Below are positions 53,765-62,256 of a DNA stretch of 64,000 nt, one piece after another (the stretch's first letter is position 1; every line of letters starts with the position of its first letter). This DNA comes from Nonomuraea rhodomycinica. GTDB lineage: Bacteria; Actinomycetota; Actinomycetes; Streptosporangiales; Streptosporangiaceae. The stretch spans positions 558,001-622,000 of the forward strand of contig NZ_JABWGO010000004.1 of the NCBI RefSeq assembly GCF_013363995.1. The letters are read 5' to 3'. Under the pieces are notes generated by a model. It did not search any database. It saw only the letters and a list, made by a program, of their open reading frames with translations, and was not told where the DNA came from. The translations under genes were made by a program, and so were the position numbers.

Positions 53765-53911
53765 CTATGTCCGTCGCCGGGGCTCGCGCCTCGGCATCTC
53801 GTCACGCAGGGGCCGCCGGTCGGCGGCCTCCTGCTGCTCCTTCGACGGTCGTGACACGTCGCGGGCCCGCATCGCGGTGACCGCCGTGATCTGCAAGCTC
53901 TGCAGCGCCAT
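53765..53911 (-). CDS. 48-residue small protein, unknown
   Basis: The frame begins MALQSLQITAVTAMRAR and ends with a basic DEMPRREPRRRT. An amphipathic helix (about 1-20) precedes a charged tail. TAGTCT (53919-53924, minus strand) lies exactly 7 nt before the ATG, matching the leaderless pattern of neighbouring genes. It fills part of a 514-bp gap between rpiB and the phosphatase gene. I see nothing in the remaining 53925-54207. Confidence 0.5.
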   Translation of the reverse strand: MALQSLQITAVTAMRARDVSRPSKEQQEAADRRPLRDEMPRREPRRRT

Positions 53912-54223
53912 GCCGTCGAGACTACGTCAGAAGGTCAGCCCCGCCCACGCTCCGGGCTCCAGGCCATGGCGGTGGCAGGCTCCCGCACCGCGCCGGGCGT
54001 GCGCTCCCGCGCCGGGTCGTGCGGCGTCCCCGGGACGAAGGGCGGCGACGCTCACCCCGCGCTCGCGCACGCCGGCGAGCCGGCGGCGCGTCAAGGAGGA
54101 TCATCCGTCCGCCGTGGGAGCGGCCGAACGGGCACGGCCACCCAATAACCGCTGGATGATGATCAAGGCGTTGGTCAAGTGGGCTGCCCAAACCGGGGTC
54201 AGACCGATACAGTCACACGCATC

Positions 54224-55336
54224 ATGAGTTCCCGACCGGCGCCGCTGATCCCGCCACGGCTCCGCGCGCTCCTGGTACGGGTGCCGCTGCTGGTGCCCGC
54301 TGTCCGATTCCTTCGCCGCACCCTGTCCCGCGACCGCAACCTGCTCGTCACCCTCATCATGCTGACGCTCCTCGTCGGCCTGCTGGCGGCGCGCGTGTCC
54401 ACCGAGTGGTTCTCGCCGTCGCTGCTCATCCTCATCACCCTCGTGGGCGGGCTCCAGCTGCGGCTGGCGAGCCTGGCCAAGCTGCTCGGCGCCGTCGCGG
54501 TCGCCCTGGGCTACATCGCCCTCACGCTGGGCGTGGGCCGCATCGGGCTCGGGCTCATGGTGACGATCGGGTTCACGACCGTGCTCGCCGTGCTCATGGC
54601 GCGCACCCGCGGCAAGCTCGGCGTGCAGGGGCTGCGCGGCGACGCGATGCTGCTGGAGCTGCGCGACCGGCTGCGCGGCCAGGGCGAGCTGCCGCCCCTG
54701 CCCAAGGACTGGGGCGGGCGGGTGGTGCTCAAGCAGGCGGGCGGCTCCTCCTTCGGGGGCGACTTCCTCGTCTCCAAACGTGACGGCGACCAGGTGGACA
54801 TCGCGCTGGTCGACGTCTCCGGCAAGGGCGTCGACGCGGGCACCAGGGCGCTGATGCTGTCGGGCACGTTCGGCGGCCTGCTCGGCTCGGCGGACGACTT
54901 CCTGGCCGCCTGCAACGCCTACCTGCACCGGCAGCACGGCGACGAGGGCTTCGTGACCGCCGTCCACGTACGCCTCGACCTGGCGACGGGCGACTACACG
55001 ATCACCTCCGCCGGGCACCCGCCCGTGGTGAAGTTCGACGCGGGCACCGGCAACTGGCAGGTCGCCTCGGCCAAGGGCGTGGTCCTCGGCGTGGTGCCCG
55101 ACCTGCACTGCGAGCCCGACAGCGGCACGCTGCGCAAGGGCGACGCCCTGATGTTCTTCACCGACGGGCTGATCGAGCAGCCCGGGCGCGACATCGACGC
55201 GGGCCTGGACAAGCTGCTCGGCGAGGCGGAGCGGCTGCTCACCTCGGGCTTCCACGACGGCGCGCGGGCCCTGGTCAACGCCATGTCCTCCGGCCACAAC
55301 GACGACTGCGCGCTGGTGCTCATCTGGCGGCCGTGA
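54224..55336 (+). CDS. PP2C/SpoIIE-type serine phosphatase with membrane anchor
   Basis: A 370-residue protein. Three or more N-terminal helices (about 40-120: LVTLIMLTLLVGLLAARV, SLLILITLVGGLQL, LGYIALTLGVGRIGLGLMV split by loops) precede a cytoplasmic SpoIIE/PP2C domain (about 150-370) with GGDFLVSKRDGDQVDIALVD, SGKGVDAGTRAL, FFTDGLIE and HNDDCALVLI, which supply the metal-binding Asp residues. It probably dephosphorylates an anti-anti-sigma factor. TACAGT (54208-54213) lies 10 nt before the ATG. No partner is adjacent. Confidence 0.9.
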   Translation: MSSRPAPLIPPRLRALLVRVPLLVPAVRFLRRTLSRDRNLLVTLIMLTLLVGLLAARVSTEWFSPSLLILITLVGGLQLRLASLAKLLGAVAVALGYIALTLGVGRIGLGLMVTIGFTTVLAVLMARTRGKLGVQGLRGDAMLLELRDRLRGQGELPPLPKDWGGRVVLKQAGGSSFGGDFLVSKRDGDQVDIALVDVSGKGVDAGTRALMLSGTFGGLLGSADDFLAACNAYLHRQHGDEGFVTAVHVRLDLATGDYTITSAGHPPVVKFDAGTGNWQVASAKGVVLGVVPDLHCEPDSGTLRKGDALMFFTDGLIEQPGRDIDAGLDKLLGEAERLLTSGFHDGARALVNAMSSGHNDDCALVLIWRP

Positions 55337-55531
55337 CCGCCGGCGGCCCCCGCGCCGCGACCGCCCGACCATGACGAACCACACGGGTGAATGGTGAACA
55401 CCGTCACTGGCCGAAGGATCTCCGTCCTGGGATCGTCGTACTGCTTGCCCATGTGCCCGGGCCCCGGGGGAGCGGCGCGGCTTCTTCCGGGGCCCGGCTT
55501 GTCCTCCTGCGGTACGCCCCGGACTCCGGGG

Positions 55532-56137
55532 TCAGAGCCAGCCGGAGTCGCTGGCGATGCGGATGGCGTCGACGCGGTTGCGGGCCCCCGTCTTGCAGAT
55601 GACCCGCGACAGGTGGTTGCGCACCGTGCCGACCGACAGGCAGAGCTGGTCGGCGATCTCCGCCGAGCGGGCCCCGCCGGCGGCGGCGCGCAGCACGTCC
55701 AGCTCGCGCCGGGTCAGCGGGTTGGCCGCCGACTGCAGCGCGGCGGCGGCCAGCTCGGAGTCGACCGCGCGCCGGCCCGCCGCGACCTGCCGCAGCCCGT
55801 CGGCCAGCCGCTCGGGCGCCACGTCCAGGCTCATGAAGCCGAGCGCGTGCGCGGCGAACGCCCGGCGCACCTGCCCAGGGCTGGGCTGCGCGGACAGCAC
55901 CAGCGCCCGGCAGCCGGGGGCCTTCTCGTGCAGCGCCGCCACCACCGGCAGGCCGCCCGCGCCCGGCAGGTCGAGATCGACGACCGCCGTGTCGGCCGCG
56001 GAGGCCAGCGCCGCCGGCACCACGTCCTCGGCGCCGCCGACCTCGGCCACGACCCGCATCCCGGGCTCGGCGCCCAGGGCGGCGACCAGGCCGCGCCGTA
56101 CCAGGGGCAGATGCTCGGCGACCAGGATCCGGATCAA
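55532..56137 (-). CDS. Response regulator, NarL/LuxR type
   Basis: A 201-residue regulator. A receiver domain (about 1-115) has ILVAEHLPLVRRGL, VVDLDLPGAGGLPV with the likely phospho-Asp, and VLSAQ. The LuxR helix-turn-helix (about 140-200) is LTRRELDVLRAAAGGARSAEIADQLCLSVGTVRNHLSRVICK-like. The acidic pocket is reduced to AE instead of DD. The TTG at 56137 has GAAGGGAG upstream; an ATG at 56209 would add 24 residues. No sensor kinase is adjacent, so it is an orphan. 55337-55531 holds no gene. Confidence 0.88.
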   Translation of the reverse strand: MIRILVAEHLPLVRRGLVAALGAEPGMRVVAEVGGAEDVVPAALASAADTAVVDLDLPGAGGLPVVAALHEKAPGCRALVLSAQPSPGQVRRAFAAHALGFMSLDVAPERLADGLRQVAAGRRAVDSELAAAALQSAANPLTRRELDVLRAAAGGARSAEIADQLCLSVGTVRNHLSRVICKTGARNRVDAIRIASDSGWL

Positions 56138-56168
56138 GGCGCTCCCTTCGTCATACCCCAGGGTGATC

Positions 56169-56182
56169 GTATGATCGCATAC
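56169..56182. promoter_or_regulatory. Short inverted repeat upstream of the response regulator
   Basis: GTATG-n4-CATAC, followed on the minus-strand side by a TTGACA-like hexamer, lies 32-45 bp upstream of the TTG start. It may be an operator or part of the promoter. Confidence 0.35.
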
Positions 56183-56291
56183 TGTCAACGAAGTCTCTCG
56201 ATTCCCCAAAGGGGGCGCAAGCCAATCAGGTGTGGAGAGTTCGACTAGTCTTGGGTGGTCGGGACCTTCCGTTTACCTGGAGAGCGCCTAG

Positions 56292-57596
56292 ATGAACTGG
56301 CTGTTCGTCGCCGGGATCGCCGTCTTCTTCATCGGACTGATGGCCTCCATCGCGCTGCACGAGATCGGACACCTCGTGCCGGCCAAGATCTTCGGCGTCC
56401 GGGTGCCCCAGTACATGGTCGGTTTCGGCACGACCGCCTGGTCGATCCGCCGGGGCGAGACCGAGTACGGCATCAAGTGGATCCCGCTGGGCGGCTACAT
56501 CCGCATGATCGGCATGCTGCCGCCGCGGCCGGGCGACGCCCCGGGCAAGCTCCGCGGCACCTCGACCGGGCCGTTCCAGGGCCTCATCGAGACCGCCCGC
56601 GAGGCGTCCATGGAGGAGGTTCGTCCCGGCGACGAGGACCGGGTGTTCTACCGGAAGAAGTGGTGGCAGAAGGTCATCATCATGTCCGGCGGCCCGGCCA
56701 TGAACTTCGTGCTGTCGTTCATCCTGTTCTCGATCCTGCTCGTCGGCGTCGGCCTGCCCACCCTGGCTCCGATCGTCTCGCCGAGGACCCACACCTGCGT
56801 CATCCCGGCCGGCGAGAACCGCGCCGACTGCCGTCCCACCGACCAGCCGACCCCCGCCGCCAAGGCCGGGCTCAAGCCGGGCGACCGGATCGTCTCCTTC
56901 GACGGCCAGAAGATCGCCACCTGGGACGACGCCACCCGCCTCATCCGGGGGCACGGCGCCGGCGCCGTCCAGCTGGGCATCGTGCGCGACGGCAAGCCCA
57001 TGACGCTGCCCGTCACGCTCATCGCCCAGGACCGGCCCTCGCTGACCGACCCGAACAAGATCGACAAGGGCGTCGGCTTCCTCGGCGTGCTGCCCGACCA
57101 GGTCATGGAGAAGCAGAGCTTCGGCATGGTCGTCGGCTACATGGGCGAGCTGACCGGCCGGGTCGCCGGGTCGCTGCTCAACCTGCCGCAGAAGATGGTC
57201 GGCGTCTGGCACGCCGCCTTCTCCGGGCAGGAGCGCGACCCCGAGGGCCCCGTCGGCGTCGTGGGCGCCGGGCGGCTGGGCGGCGAGATCCTCTCCTCGG
57301 ACATGACCACCGAGATGAAGATCTACAACGTGCTGAACCTGCTGGCCGGGTTCAACCTGGCGATCGGCATGTTCAACCTCATCCCGCTGCTGCCGCTCGA
57401 CGGCGGCCACATCGCGGGCGGCCTGTGGGAGGGCCTCAAGCGGGCCTTCGCCCGGATCACCCGCCGGCCGGAACCCGCGTACGTGGACATCGCCAAGGTG
57501 CTGCCGCTGACGTACACGCTGGCCCTCGTGATGATCGTCATGGCCGGGCTGCTCGTCTACGCCGACCTGTTCAACCCGCTCAAGCTCACCGGCTAG
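56292..57596 (+). CDS. Site-2 protease, Rip1/RseP (M50B)
   Basis: A 434-residue intramembrane zinc protease that cleaves anti-sigma factors in membranes. The zinc motif HEIGH is in helix 1 (residues 23-27), a PDZ domain spans about 190-250 (GLKPGDRIVSFDGQKI) and LPLDGGH with the third ligand Asp is near 367-372. Four helices. GGAGAG lies 7 nt before the ATG. Usually this gene lies between dxr and ispG; here neither neighbour is present. Confidence 0.92.
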   Translation: MNWLFVAGIAVFFIGLMASIALHEIGHLVPAKIFGVRVPQYMVGFGTTAWSIRRGETEYGIKWIPLGGYIRMIGMLPPRPGDAPGKLRGTSTGPFQGLIETAREASMEEVRPGDEDRVFYRKKWWQKVIIMSGGPAMNFVLSFILFSILLVGVGLPTLAPIVSPRTHTCVIPAGENRADCRPTDQPTPAAKAGLKPGDRIVSFDGQKIATWDDATRLIRGHGAGAVQLGIVRDGKPMTLPVTLIAQDRPSLTDPNKIDKGVGFLGVLPDQVMEKQSFGMVVGYMGELTGRVAGSLLNLPQKMVGVWHAAFSGQERDPEGPVGVVGAGRLGGEILSSDMTTEMKIYNVLNLLAGFNLAIGMFNLIPLLPLDGGHIAGGLWEGLKRAFARITRRPEPAYVDIAKVLPLTYTLALVMIVMAGLLVYADLFNPLKLTG

Positions 57597-57632
57597 GCCG
57601 CCCCGCGCCACCGTGCCGGGCGGCCCGCCGGG

Positions 57633-58835
57633 TCAGGCCGCCCGCCGCCCGCGGCGGGCTCGTGGGCGGCGGAACAGGAAGAACGCGCCGACCCCGCACA
57701 GCAGGCCGACGCCGATCGCCGCGCCGCCCACCCAGAGCAGGGACTGCTCGATCGGCGGGTGCCCGACGGGCGAGCCGACCGGCCCGTTCCCGAAGTACTG
57801 CTTCCCCTTGTACGGCACGGCCACGGTCTTCGCCGCCTTGGCGCCGGCCGCCGCCTTCACCGCCGCCTCCGCGTTCACCAGCCCGAAGCCGAGGAACGGG
57901 GTGTAGCCGGCCGGCGGCTTGCTGGCCGTCTTGATGAGGATGTCGCGCACCTGCCGGGGCGTCAGCTTCGGGTTGGCCGACAGCATCAGCGCCGCGGTGC
58001 CCGCCACCAGAGCGCAGGCCGGCGAGGTGCCGTCGCCCGCCTCGTAGCCGCCGGTGTTGCGGGCGGCGTAGATGTCGACGCCCGGCGCGGCGATCGTGTT
58101 GTACGTGTGCACCTGCGAGAACTCCGCCCGCGCGCCCTCCGGCGCCATCGCCGCCACCGCGATCACGCCCGGATAGCCGGCCGGGTACGACATGGTGTTG
58201 TTGGCGTCCACCTCCAGCGGGTCGGTGGAGCCTCCGTTGCCGGCGCTGGCCACGAGGATCGCGCCCTTGCCGACGGCGTAGTCGACGGCCGCGGCCGTGT
58301 CGTCCTCGTAGCCGCCCCAGCCCCACTCCGAGGTGCCCAGCGACATGGAGACGACCCGGGCGCCGTGGTCGACCGCGTAGCGGATGCCCTTGGCCAGGGC
58401 GTTGCCGGCGCGCTCGCTCTCCTTGTCGGCTCCGGTCCCGCCGTCCTTGGCCGCCTTCTCCGCCCGCTTGCGCGCCGGGTCCTCGCGGTCCCAGATCACC
58501 CGTACGGACAGCACCCGCGAGCCCGGCGCCACGTGCAGGACGCTGGAGGCCATGGCCGTGCCGTGCCCGCCCCAGTAGCTCTGACCGGGACGGGCGCCGC
58601 CGCCGATGAAGTCCGGGCCGCCGGTCACCCTGCCCCTGAACTCCGGGTGGCCCTTCATCACGCCCGTGTCGAGGACCGCGACGGTGACGCCCTTGCCCTC
58701 GGTGAGCCGCTGGGCGCCCGGCACGCGCATGGCCGTCCGCTCCCAGCCGCGCGGTGCGTCGGCCACGCCCGGGACCGCCGCGCCGGCGACGAGCCCGGCG
58801 GTCAGGACGGCCGTGGCCGCCACTCTGCTGATCAT
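57633..58835 (-). CDS. mycP: Mycosin-type membrane subtilase (type VII secretion-associated)
   Basis: A 400-residue S8 protease. Signal peptide (1-26: LTAGLVAGAAVPGVADA), then the triad Asp56 (VAVLDTG), His91 (GGHGTAMAS) and Ser about 271 (GDGTSPACAL). A C-terminal helix (about 365-385) and basic end anchor it, placing the domain outside the membrane. Mycosins process type VII substrates. No ecc genes or WXG100 genes lie in this window. The ATG overlaps the upstream gene's stop (ATGA). Confidence 0.88.
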   Translation of the reverse strand: MISRVAATAVLTAGLVAGAAVPGVADAPRGWERTAMRVPGAQRLTEGKGVTVAVLDTGVMKGHPEFRGRVTGGPDFIGGGARPGQSYWGGHGTAMASSVLHVAPGSRVLSVRVIWDREDPARKRAEKAAKDGGTGADKESERAGNALAKGIRYAVDHGARVVSMSLGTSEWGWGGYEDDTAAAVDYAVGKGAILVASAGNGGSTDPLEVDANNTMSYPAGYPGVIAVAAMAPEGARAEFSQVHTYNTIAAPGVDIYAARNTGGYEAGDGTSPACALVAGTAALMLSANPKLTPRQVRDILIKTASKPPAGYTPFLGFGLVNAEAAVKAAAGAKAAKTVAVPYKGKQYFGNGPVGSPVGHPPIEQSLLWVGGAAIGVGLLCGVGAFFLFRRPRARRGRRAA

Positions 58836-59842
58836 GCGCCCACCTTCGGGATCTCGTCGGTCAACCGGTAGGCCAGGTTCTCGGCCAGCCCCTCGGCCGT
58901 GGAGGTCCAGGCCGAGCGGTCGTCCTTCTGCTCCAGCGGCCGGTTGCCCCAGGGGTCGGGCAGCCTGCCGGGGCGCCTGCCGTCGGCCGGGCCGGCGGTG
59001 ACCGCCACGAACAGCGGCGTGTACATGTCGAACACGGCCGTGCCGCCGTCGCCCGTGCGGGCCGCGTCCTTCCACTGGGTGCCGGGGGCCGCCAGGGCGC
59101 GCACGACGTGGTCCTGCTCGTCCTGTCCGTCGCGGACGTGGTCGCCGAGGTCCTCCTTGGCGGAGATGTCGCGGAAGGCGATGATCGCGGCGGTCGCGGC
59201 GGTGCCCCCGGTGTCGTCGAGGTAGGTGGCGCGTAGGGCCGCGACGCAGCCGCGCTGGGCGGCGAGCTTGGCCAGGCCGCCGGACAGCGCGGCGTCGCAC
59301 GAGGTGCTGGAGGAGATGGCGACCCTGGTCCAGCCGCGCTCGTCGTCGGGGTCGTCGCTCTTCTTGTCCGGGTCCTGGCGGCCGATCGCGGCGGGGAACA
59401 GCTTCTCGACGGGGACGTTGCGCCACAGCTCCATGGAGAACTGCTTGTTGCGGATCTTCTGCTGGCTGTTGCTGACGGCGTGCTGGACGAGCAGGCCGCC
59501 GCCGAGCGCGGAGACCAGGCCGAACCCGGCCACGAGCACCCCGGCGACGATCCGTCCCGCCCCGCGCCTGCGCGGGGCGGGTTCGGGCGGCTGCGGAGGC
59601 GGTCCGTAGGGTCCGGGCGCGCCCTGGGGTGGTCCGTACGGTCCCGGTCCGCCCTGCGGGGGTGCGTACGGTCCCGGCGCGCCCTGGGGCGGTCCGTACG
59701 GTCCCGGTCCGCCTTGGAGCGGTCCGTACGGTCCCGGCGCGCCCTGGGGCGGGTAAGCCTGCGGCTGGTACGGGGCGGGATGCCCGCCGGACGGCTGCGG
59801 GGCGGGATACCCCGGCCCTGGACCGGGCGGGGGGTACGTCAT
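58832..59842 (-). CDS. Proline-rich membrane protein coupled to mycosin
   Basis: A 336-residue protein. The N-terminal 95 residues are Pro/Gly/Tyr/Gln-rich, including five decapeptide repeats (GAPGPYGPPQ type). One membrane helix (about 98-122) leads to an extracytoplasmic domain of about 215 residues with three Cys (CDAALSGG; GCVAAL). Its stop overlaps the mycosin start, so the two are cotranscribed; it may be a partner or substrate of the protease. GGAGAG precedes the ATG. Confidence 0.82.
   Translation of the reverse strand: MTYPPPGPGPGYPAPQPSGGHPAPYQPQAYPPQGAPGPYGPLQGGPGPYGPPQGAPGPYAPPQGGPGPYGPPQGAPGPYGPPPQPPEPAPRRRGAGRIVAGVLVAGFGLVSALGGGLLVQHAVSNSQQKIRNKQFSMELWRNVPVEKLFPAAIGRQDPDKKSDDPDDERGWTRVAISSSTSCDAALSGGLAKLAAQRGCVAALRATYLDDTGGTAATAAIIAFRDISAKEDLGDHVRDGQDEQDHVVRALAAPGTQWKDAARTGDGGTAVFDMYTPLFVAVTAGPADGRRPGRLPDPWGNRPLEQKDDRSAWTSTAEGLAENLAYRLTDEIPKVGA
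59601..59750 (-). repeat. Five 30-bp repeats in the proline-rich gene
   Basis: Units of 30 bp begin at 59601, 59631, 59661, 59691 and 59721 (GGTCCGTACGGTCCCGG type) and encode the decapeptides. The frame is kept. Confidence 0.88.
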
Positions 59843-60066
59843 CGTCTCTCCAGTGGTGCGTCACAGGCGCCCCCCAGACCACAGGCGGCGCTTCAGGCTT
59901 TTTGACCTTATCGGTCACAAACGACATCTCCGGCTCAGGGGTTCCCGGCTCGTGGTGTGGGTCCAAAACTGGTACAGGCGCGGGCAAACGCCATGCAACC
60001 GCCACGCAAGCGCTCTCGTGTCTCCTGTGACCACACAAGTCGTACAGGCCAGTGAGGAACACGCAG

Positions 60067-60942
60067 ATGGCACAGAAAGGAAAGCTGCTCCCCCTCGGGG
60101 TGGCTGTCGTGGGGAGCGGCCTCGTCCTGCTGGGCGCGGGCGTCATGGGGATGACGATGTGGCCCATGCCCGGATGGGCCGGCGTGGCCTTCTCGGTGGG
60201 CATGACGCTCACCGTCCCGGGAGCCTTCCTGGTCGTCTTCGGGCTGATCAACCGGTCGATGGGCACGGCCATGTCGTCCATGGACGGAGCCCTGCGGCCG
60301 GCCGGCTCGGGCGGCGTGCTCGGCCTCATCAAGGACCTGGCCGGGGGCAATCGCGACCTCCTCCTGAACGGGTCGCCGGCGAGCGCCGTCGTCCTGTCGA
60401 TGCGCGACACGGGCGTGACGGTCAACGACCTGCCCGTGGCGGTGTTCGAGCTGGAGGTCCACCGGCCGGGCTCGGAGCCGTACCGCGTGGCGCACCGCGA
60501 GCCGATCCCTCGCCTGCTCGTGGGCGCCGTCCTGCCCGGCTCCCCCCTCGCCGTCCGCGTCGACCCGAACGACCCCGGCCGCCTGGCGGTCGACTGGTCC
60601 CAGGCCGCGGGCCCGGCCGCGCGGCCGCCGGTGGCCGGTCAGCGGGTGTCGGCCGCCGACATCCTGGCCCGTGGCGTGCCCGCCACCGTGACGATCCTCG
60701 GGACGTTCTCGATGAACGGCACGACCACCGACGACGGCGACCCGGTCGTGGGCTTCGACCTGCGGGTGACCGGGCCGTACCGGCCGTACGAGGTGCGCCT
60801 GGCCCACCGGGTCCCGCGGCCGCACCTGACCCGGCTCGTGCCGGGCAACGTGCTCCCGGCCAAGATCGCCCCCGAGGACCCGCAGAAGGTCGCCATCGAC
60901 TGGGAGGCGGACAGCTTCGTCGGCGAGCCGCAGACGCTCTGA
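60067..60942 (+). CDS. Membrane protein with a duplicated extracytoplasmic-type domain
   Basis: A 291-residue protein with two N-terminal helices (about 8-32 and 36-62) and a large domain made of two related halves. Half one: PVAVFELEVHRPGSEPYRVAHREPIP and LAVRVDPNDPGRLAVDW. Half two: PVVGFDLRVTGPYRPYEVRLAHRVP and AKIAPEDPQKVAIDW. No family name recognised. GTGAGGA lies about 10 nt before the ATG at 60067. The gap 59843-60066 carries the divergent promoters, including an inverted repeat TGACC-n5-GGTCA at 59903-59917. Confidence 0.8.
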   Translation: MAQKGKLLPLGVAVVGSGLVLLGAGVMGMTMWPMPGWAGVAFSVGMTLTVPGAFLVVFGLINRSMGTAMSSMDGALRPAGSGGVLGLIKDLAGGNRDLLLNGSPASAVVLSMRDTGVTVNDLPVAVFELEVHRPGSEPYRVAHREPIPRLLVGAVLPGSPLAVRVDPNDPGRLAVDWSQAAGPAARPPVAGQRVSAADILARGVPATVTILGTFSMNGTTTDDGDPVVGFDLRVTGPYRPYEVRLAHRVPRPHLTRLVPGNVLPAKIAPEDPQKVAIDWEADSFVGEPQTL

Positions 60943-61005
60943 GCCCGGGCGGCCGCCCCGGGTACACCTGGGGGGAAGGACCCTGGGGGAGGGGGTGGCC
61001 GGGGC

Positions 61006-62211
61006 ATGACGACGCTGCTGGTCACCGCTGCGGCGATCTTCCTGTGGGGCGTCGTGTCGGGGCGCCTCCAGCGCGCCGACCTGACCGCGCCGATCGTCTT
61101 CGTCGCCGCCGGCTGGCTCGTCGCCGGAACCGGCCTGGCCGGTCCGCCGTCGGTGACGGCGCGGACGCTGAAGCCCCTGGTCGAGATCACCCTGGTCTGG
61201 GTGCTGTTCTCCGACGCCGCGGGCGTGCCCCTCAGCCAGGTGCGCCGCGACCTCGGCCGGTACCTGCGCCTGCTGGCCGTCGGGCTGCCCCTCACCGTCC
61301 TGGCCGGCTGGGCGCTGGCGGACCGGCTCTTCCCGGCGCTCGGCGGCTGGCTCGCCCTCCTGGTGGGGGCCGCCCTCGCGCCGACCGACGCCGCTCTGGG
61401 ACTGCCGGTGGTCACCAACCCCGCGGTGCCGGCGGACGTCCGGCGGCTGATCACCGTCGAGAGCGGCCTCAACGACGGCGTCGTAACCCCCGTGGTCGTC
61501 CTGGCGATCGCCGGGGCCGCCACCGCGGAGGGGCTCGGCGGCGCGCACGGCTGGGCGGCGCTCGCCGAGCTCGGCATCGGCGTGCTGGCGGGCGCCGGCA
61601 GCGGCCTGGCCGGCGGCGGGCTGCTGCGGTGGGCGCGCCGACGGGGATGGGCCGCCGACGACTGGACCGGCATCGCCGTCCTGGCCCTCGCGATCGTCGC
61701 CTACACGGCCGCGCTCGGCCTCCACGGCAACGGGTTCGTGTCGGCCTTCTGCGGAGGTCTCGCCTTCGGCGCGGCGACCGGTCCGCGGGGCCCCGCCGAG
61801 CTGGTGTTCCTGGAGCAGGCGGGCGGTCTGGTGTCGCTGCTGGTCTGGCTGGCGTTCGGCGCGGTCGCGGTGCCGATCGTGGCCGGCGGGGTCCACCTCG
61901 CCGTCGTGGCGTACGCGGTCCTGAGCCTGACCGTGCTGCGGATGGCGCCCGTCGCGCTGGCCTGCGCCGGCGCCGGGCTCGGCCGCGCCACCGTGCTGTT
62001 CGTCGGCTGGTTCGGACCCCGGGGGCTCGCCTCGCTGGTCTTCGCCCTGCTCGCGGTGGAGGAGCTCGGGAGCGCCGCGGGCGAGGCCGCCGCCGTCATC
62101 GGCGTGACCGTGCTCATGAGCGTCCTGCTGCACGGCCTCAGCGCCAGGCCGCTGGCCGCCCGGTACGCACGGGCCGTCACGCGGTCCGGCGACGGCCGTG
62201 ACACGCCATGA
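61006..62211 (+). CDS. Cation:proton antiporter, CPA1 family
   Basis: A 401-residue protein with about 12 helices that exchanges Na+ or K+ for H+. LAPTDAALGLPVVTNPAVP with the paired-acid region and ESGLNDGVVTPVVVLA match the Na+/H+ exchanger core. GGGGAGGGGG lies about 10 nt before the ATG. It follows the duplicated-domain protein after 63 bp on the same strand. Confidence 0.9.
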   Translation: MTTLLVTAAAIFLWGVVSGRLQRADLTAPIVFVAAGWLVAGTGLAGPPSVTARTLKPLVEITLVWVLFSDAAGVPLSQVRRDLGRYLRLLAVGLPLTVLAGWALADRLFPALGGWLALLVGAALAPTDAALGLPVVTNPAVPADVRRLITVESGLNDGVVTPVVVLAIAGAATAEGLGGAHGWAALAELGIGVLAGAGSGLAGGGLLRWARRRGWAADDWTGIAVLALAIVAYTAALGLHGNGFVSAFCGGLAFGAATGPRGPAELVFLEQAGGLVSLLVWLAFGAVAVPIVAGGVHLAVVAYAVLSLTVLRMAPVALACAGAGLGRATVLFVGWFGPRGLASLVFALLAVEELGSAAGEAAAVIGVTVLMSVLLHGLSARPLAARYARAVTRSGDGRDTP

Positions 62212-62256
62212 GACGGCGCGGTGGCCGCCGCGGCCCGCCTCACGCACCGGGCCGCG

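Noticed and set aside
59853-62201. A long plus-strand frame over the membrane protein and antiporter genes
   Set aside because: It is out of phase with the two hydrophobic proteins that have conserved motifs and binding sites.
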